Shown piece after piece: positions 17,633-19,141 of a stretch of DNA of 19,141 nucleotides (its first letter is position 1; each line of letters starts with the position of its first letter). The position numbers and the translations under genes are program-made. The DNA is from Hymenopellis radicata (taxonomy: Eukaryota > Basidiomycota > Agaricomycetes > Agaricales > Physalacriaceae), in contig JADNRX010000871.1 of the NCBI GenBank assembly GCA_015501595.1, positions 1-19,141 of the forward strand, read 5' to 3'. A model generated the notes under the pieces. The model saw nothing but the letters and a program-made list of their open reading frames with translations, had not been told where the DNA came from and did not search any database.

Positions 17633-17810
17633 AATACCCGCGAGTAGATATGTATTCAGGGTAGGGTGGTTGGGATTTGGTTTATCTGAACGGTTCCTTC
17701 ATCCCTAACCAGCCGTCCATGTCTACACCATCAGGATCCAGACTACTCCGCGAAACAACATCCCTCTCCCTCCACAATATTCCACAGTCGACACCACCCC
17801 TCAAAGGAAC

Positions 17811-18459
17811 GCCTATGCCTAATGGTCACCATTCGTCATCTTGTCCCTGCCTGCCCACTCATTCCACTTCACATTGTGTTCCCTTGTATGCTCCTCAGCC
17901 CATTGGGTCTTATGGTAAAGGAGAATTTCAGAGTCACAGCTAGTATTCTTTGTCTCCTTCTGCGGAAAAAGACATCCATGGAGCCACTGGCACGGGCTTG
18001 GGCAGTCCAGAATAATGGAGAAATTAGACGAAATGGAGGGCACCACGACAAGTTTGCTACGGGCAGAGTATAGTTCGTAAATCTTCAGATCCACGTCATC
18101 TATGGCACCCATCCCCGGCGCTCGACGCAGCCTCCTAGCAGCTGTCGACAACCCCCGAAGCTATTATGCAAGGAACGCAGAGCGACTGTCGCGCACGTAT
18201 GCCACTGGGCCCTCAGCCCGTCCCGGCCACTTCAGCCACCAGTTGTCAGGCCCGTCAAGTCTCCCTGAGGCCTGTCGTCCACCCGTCACTCCCTCTTTCG
18301 TCCATCCATCCATTCTAGCTCCCATCCCATAGCTAGGCCTGGACCTCTCAACCCGCTTGAGTTCTCTTTCCTTGATCTCCCCTCAAGAACACCGTCCCCC
18401 ACACAAAACCATTCCCCGCTTCACCGCCGCCATCACTGCTCAGATCGGCTCGCTGCGTC
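17811..18459. other. Low-complexity stretch downstream of the kinase remnant
   Basis: It may still hold the disordered C-terminal tail of the kinase (EKLDEMEGTTTSLLRAEYSS near 18020-18075). From 18102 a 76-codon plus frame reads MAPIPGARRSLLAAVDNPRS and is rich in Ser/Pro. No assignment. Confidence 0.3.
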
Positions 18460-18955
18460 TCCACTCTTGCCAGCGCTGTCTCCCACCCGCACTTCTCATC
18501 CGACAGCATTAACGACCTAGATGATGTCCTTTTCTAGTTTAAGGAAGTCGCAAAGGCTCACAAAGTCACCAGTGGCGACCACGTACATGCCGCCGTGCGC
18601 TAAGCCGACCCTGAGTCTAAGCAGCTCTGGCGGACTGCTGATGGCTGCGACACCGATGTCAGCAAGTGCGACTGGGATAAATTCAAGAAGGAACTCACCG
18701 ATAACCTTTATGCATCGCGGAAGCGCAAGTACACTCTCGCGACTTCCGAAGCAAAGCTGACTGGAACAGAAGCGGCGACGGACGAATGTTGTCGATCCTC
18801 AAATATGACGACTGGAATCACGTAGGACGAAGAACTGTGTGTGATCTCGACGGCCACGGCCTTGAACTCAAGCATGTACTCTGCGAAAGAACGTGCAGCA
18901 CCGTGGATGACGATGGACGACGCAGAGACGTACACCTTCTGGTTGGGATGAGGGA
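18460..18955 (+). pseudogene. Degenerate coding stretch of unknown family
   Basis: One plus frame reads LASAVSHPHFSSDSINDLDD, crosses a TAG (18535-18537), continues FKEVAKAHKVTSGDHVHAAV, crosses a TAA (18601-18603), then gives DVSKCDWDKFKKELTDNLYA and SEAKLTGTEAATDE. A +1 or -1 shift near 18787 leads to MLSILKYDDWNHVGRRTVCD. The peptide character (charged, helical, no low complexity) is protein-like, and two stops plus a frameshift indicate decay. The opposite strand is also open at 18708-19055, so the assignment near the right end is uncertain. Confidence 0.4.
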
Positions 18956-19055
18956 TTAGGAGACCGTGCAGAGGGTTGTCGATATAGGCGGTGCCCTGCA
19001 CGATAGTGGGAGACATGACGAGCGCTCGCAGCCAGCTCACGCAGAGCCAACCCAA
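18708..19055 (-). other. Minus-strand open frame overlapping the previous remnant
   Basis: It reads MGWLCVSWLRALVMSPTIVQ, then GLLIPHPNQKVYVSASSIVI and SFAEYMLEFKAVAVEI. It is plausible as protein but unrecognised. Only one of this and the plus-strand reading is likely to be real over 18708-18860; to the right of 18870 this frame looks the better of the two. Confidence 0.3.
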
Positions 19056-19141
19056 CGCAGAGGGAAGAGCAATACAGAACTCGTAAACTGGTCTCTCCCA
19101 ACATGGAGACGGTGACAGTGGAAGAGCGCAGCACAGTGGTG

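Larger units (their letters stand above)
17387..17680 (-). other. Inverted kinase segment (activation loop to subdomain X)
   Basis: The minus strand reads TKSQPPYPEYISTRGY, APEVLLSYSNPAVDQVTKIC, ELLGDPSDEYPSEQPLQ and MAKDVGLKLPQ followed by a donor GTAAGT. In related kinases this comes directly after the DFG region that is present on the plus strand at 17369-17386. So about 290 bp have been flipped inside the gene. Confidence 0.75.
16788..17810 (+). pseudogene. Ser/Thr protein kinase pseudogene (CMGC/RCK-like), frameshifted and internally inverted
   Basis: The order of kinase landmarks is clear, each in a shifted frame: YTPLKGLCDGSFGTVWLCDW (glycine loop with the first Gly replaced by Cys), NTPLSLMQCGAG, LKELE, NIIPLFDFFLLP, KLYFIFESTEGNLYHLIKAR, VVSSIFRQILGLNHIH, YFHRDMKPENVLVTATGLFD (catalytic loop, 17241-17264), then NAPPEKDVVAIITLADFGLE (DFG at 17369-17377). 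The ATP-binding VAxK stretch seems deleted between CGAG and LKELE. The next part (PPYPEYISTRGY ... APEVLL ... DQVTKIC ... ELLGDPSDEY ... MAKDVGLKLPQ) is on the opposite strand at 17387-17680. Plus-strand homology resumes near 17690 and reads TTPRNNIPLPPQYSTVD. A preceding intron at 16742-16787 is likely. Frame breaks include a C-run at 17041-17045 and ACATACAT at 17218-17225. It cannot make an active kinase. Confidence 0.8.

Noticed and set aside
1..19141. CRISPR arrays, rRNA and tRNA genes
   Set aside because: No regularly spaced repeats and no tRNA-like stem set with a proper T-loop were seen. CRISPR is not expected in a fungal genome.

Overview
The window looks like a repeat-rich, gene-poor accessory stretch of a mushroom-forming basidiomycete (Agaricomycetes) genome. 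The reasons are: many GT-AG introns of about 40-70 nt with internal branch-like sites; a WD40 gene cut by five such introns; a large transposase-like gene of a type I know as multicopy in mushroom genomes; and a LINE tail ending in (ATTC)n. All family assignments are by recognition from sequence, since no search could be run.

Layout from left to right. 1-905 (minus) is the 5' part of an unrecognised Pro/Ser-rich gene that runs off the window. It is divergent from a second unrecognised gene at 1300-1828 (plus). 1887-5139 (minus) is a long, nine-exon transposase-like gene broken by short duplications and an inverted duplication. A 70-bp repeat at 5153-5222 lies just upstream of it and recurs inverted at 7844-7915. 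The 2.6 kb between the arms holds only degenerate coding traces (5384-5911 plus; 6976-7310 minus). A 5'-truncated LINE (7916-8797, plus) abuts the right arm. After a gene-less AT-rich stretch comes an apparently intact three-exon gene (9529-10589, minus). An intergenic region follows in which the motif ACAATT occurs 13 times, all on one strand. Next is the best gene of the window, an intact six-exon WD40 protein with a C-terminal hydrophobic segment (11664-13046, plus). 13047-15700 has only uncertain coding traces. 15764-16470 (minus) is a two-exon F-box-like gene. 16788-17810 (plus) is a protein-kinase pseudogene whose central 290 bp have been inverted. The right end (18460-18900) carries another degenerate coding stretch of unknown family.

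The unifying observation is the kind of damage. Several unrelated dead genes (transposase, kinase, unknown 7-kb remnant) are frameshifted by short tandem duplications of 4, 7, 12-13 or 16 bp. Taking out one copy returns the conserved frame. Two of the 4-bp events have the same sequence (CCGG to CCGGCCGG). The WD40 gene and the 9.5-10.6 kb gene in the same window keep clean frames and splice phases, so pervasive assembly error is not the simplest explanation, although indels in C-runs could be sequencing error.
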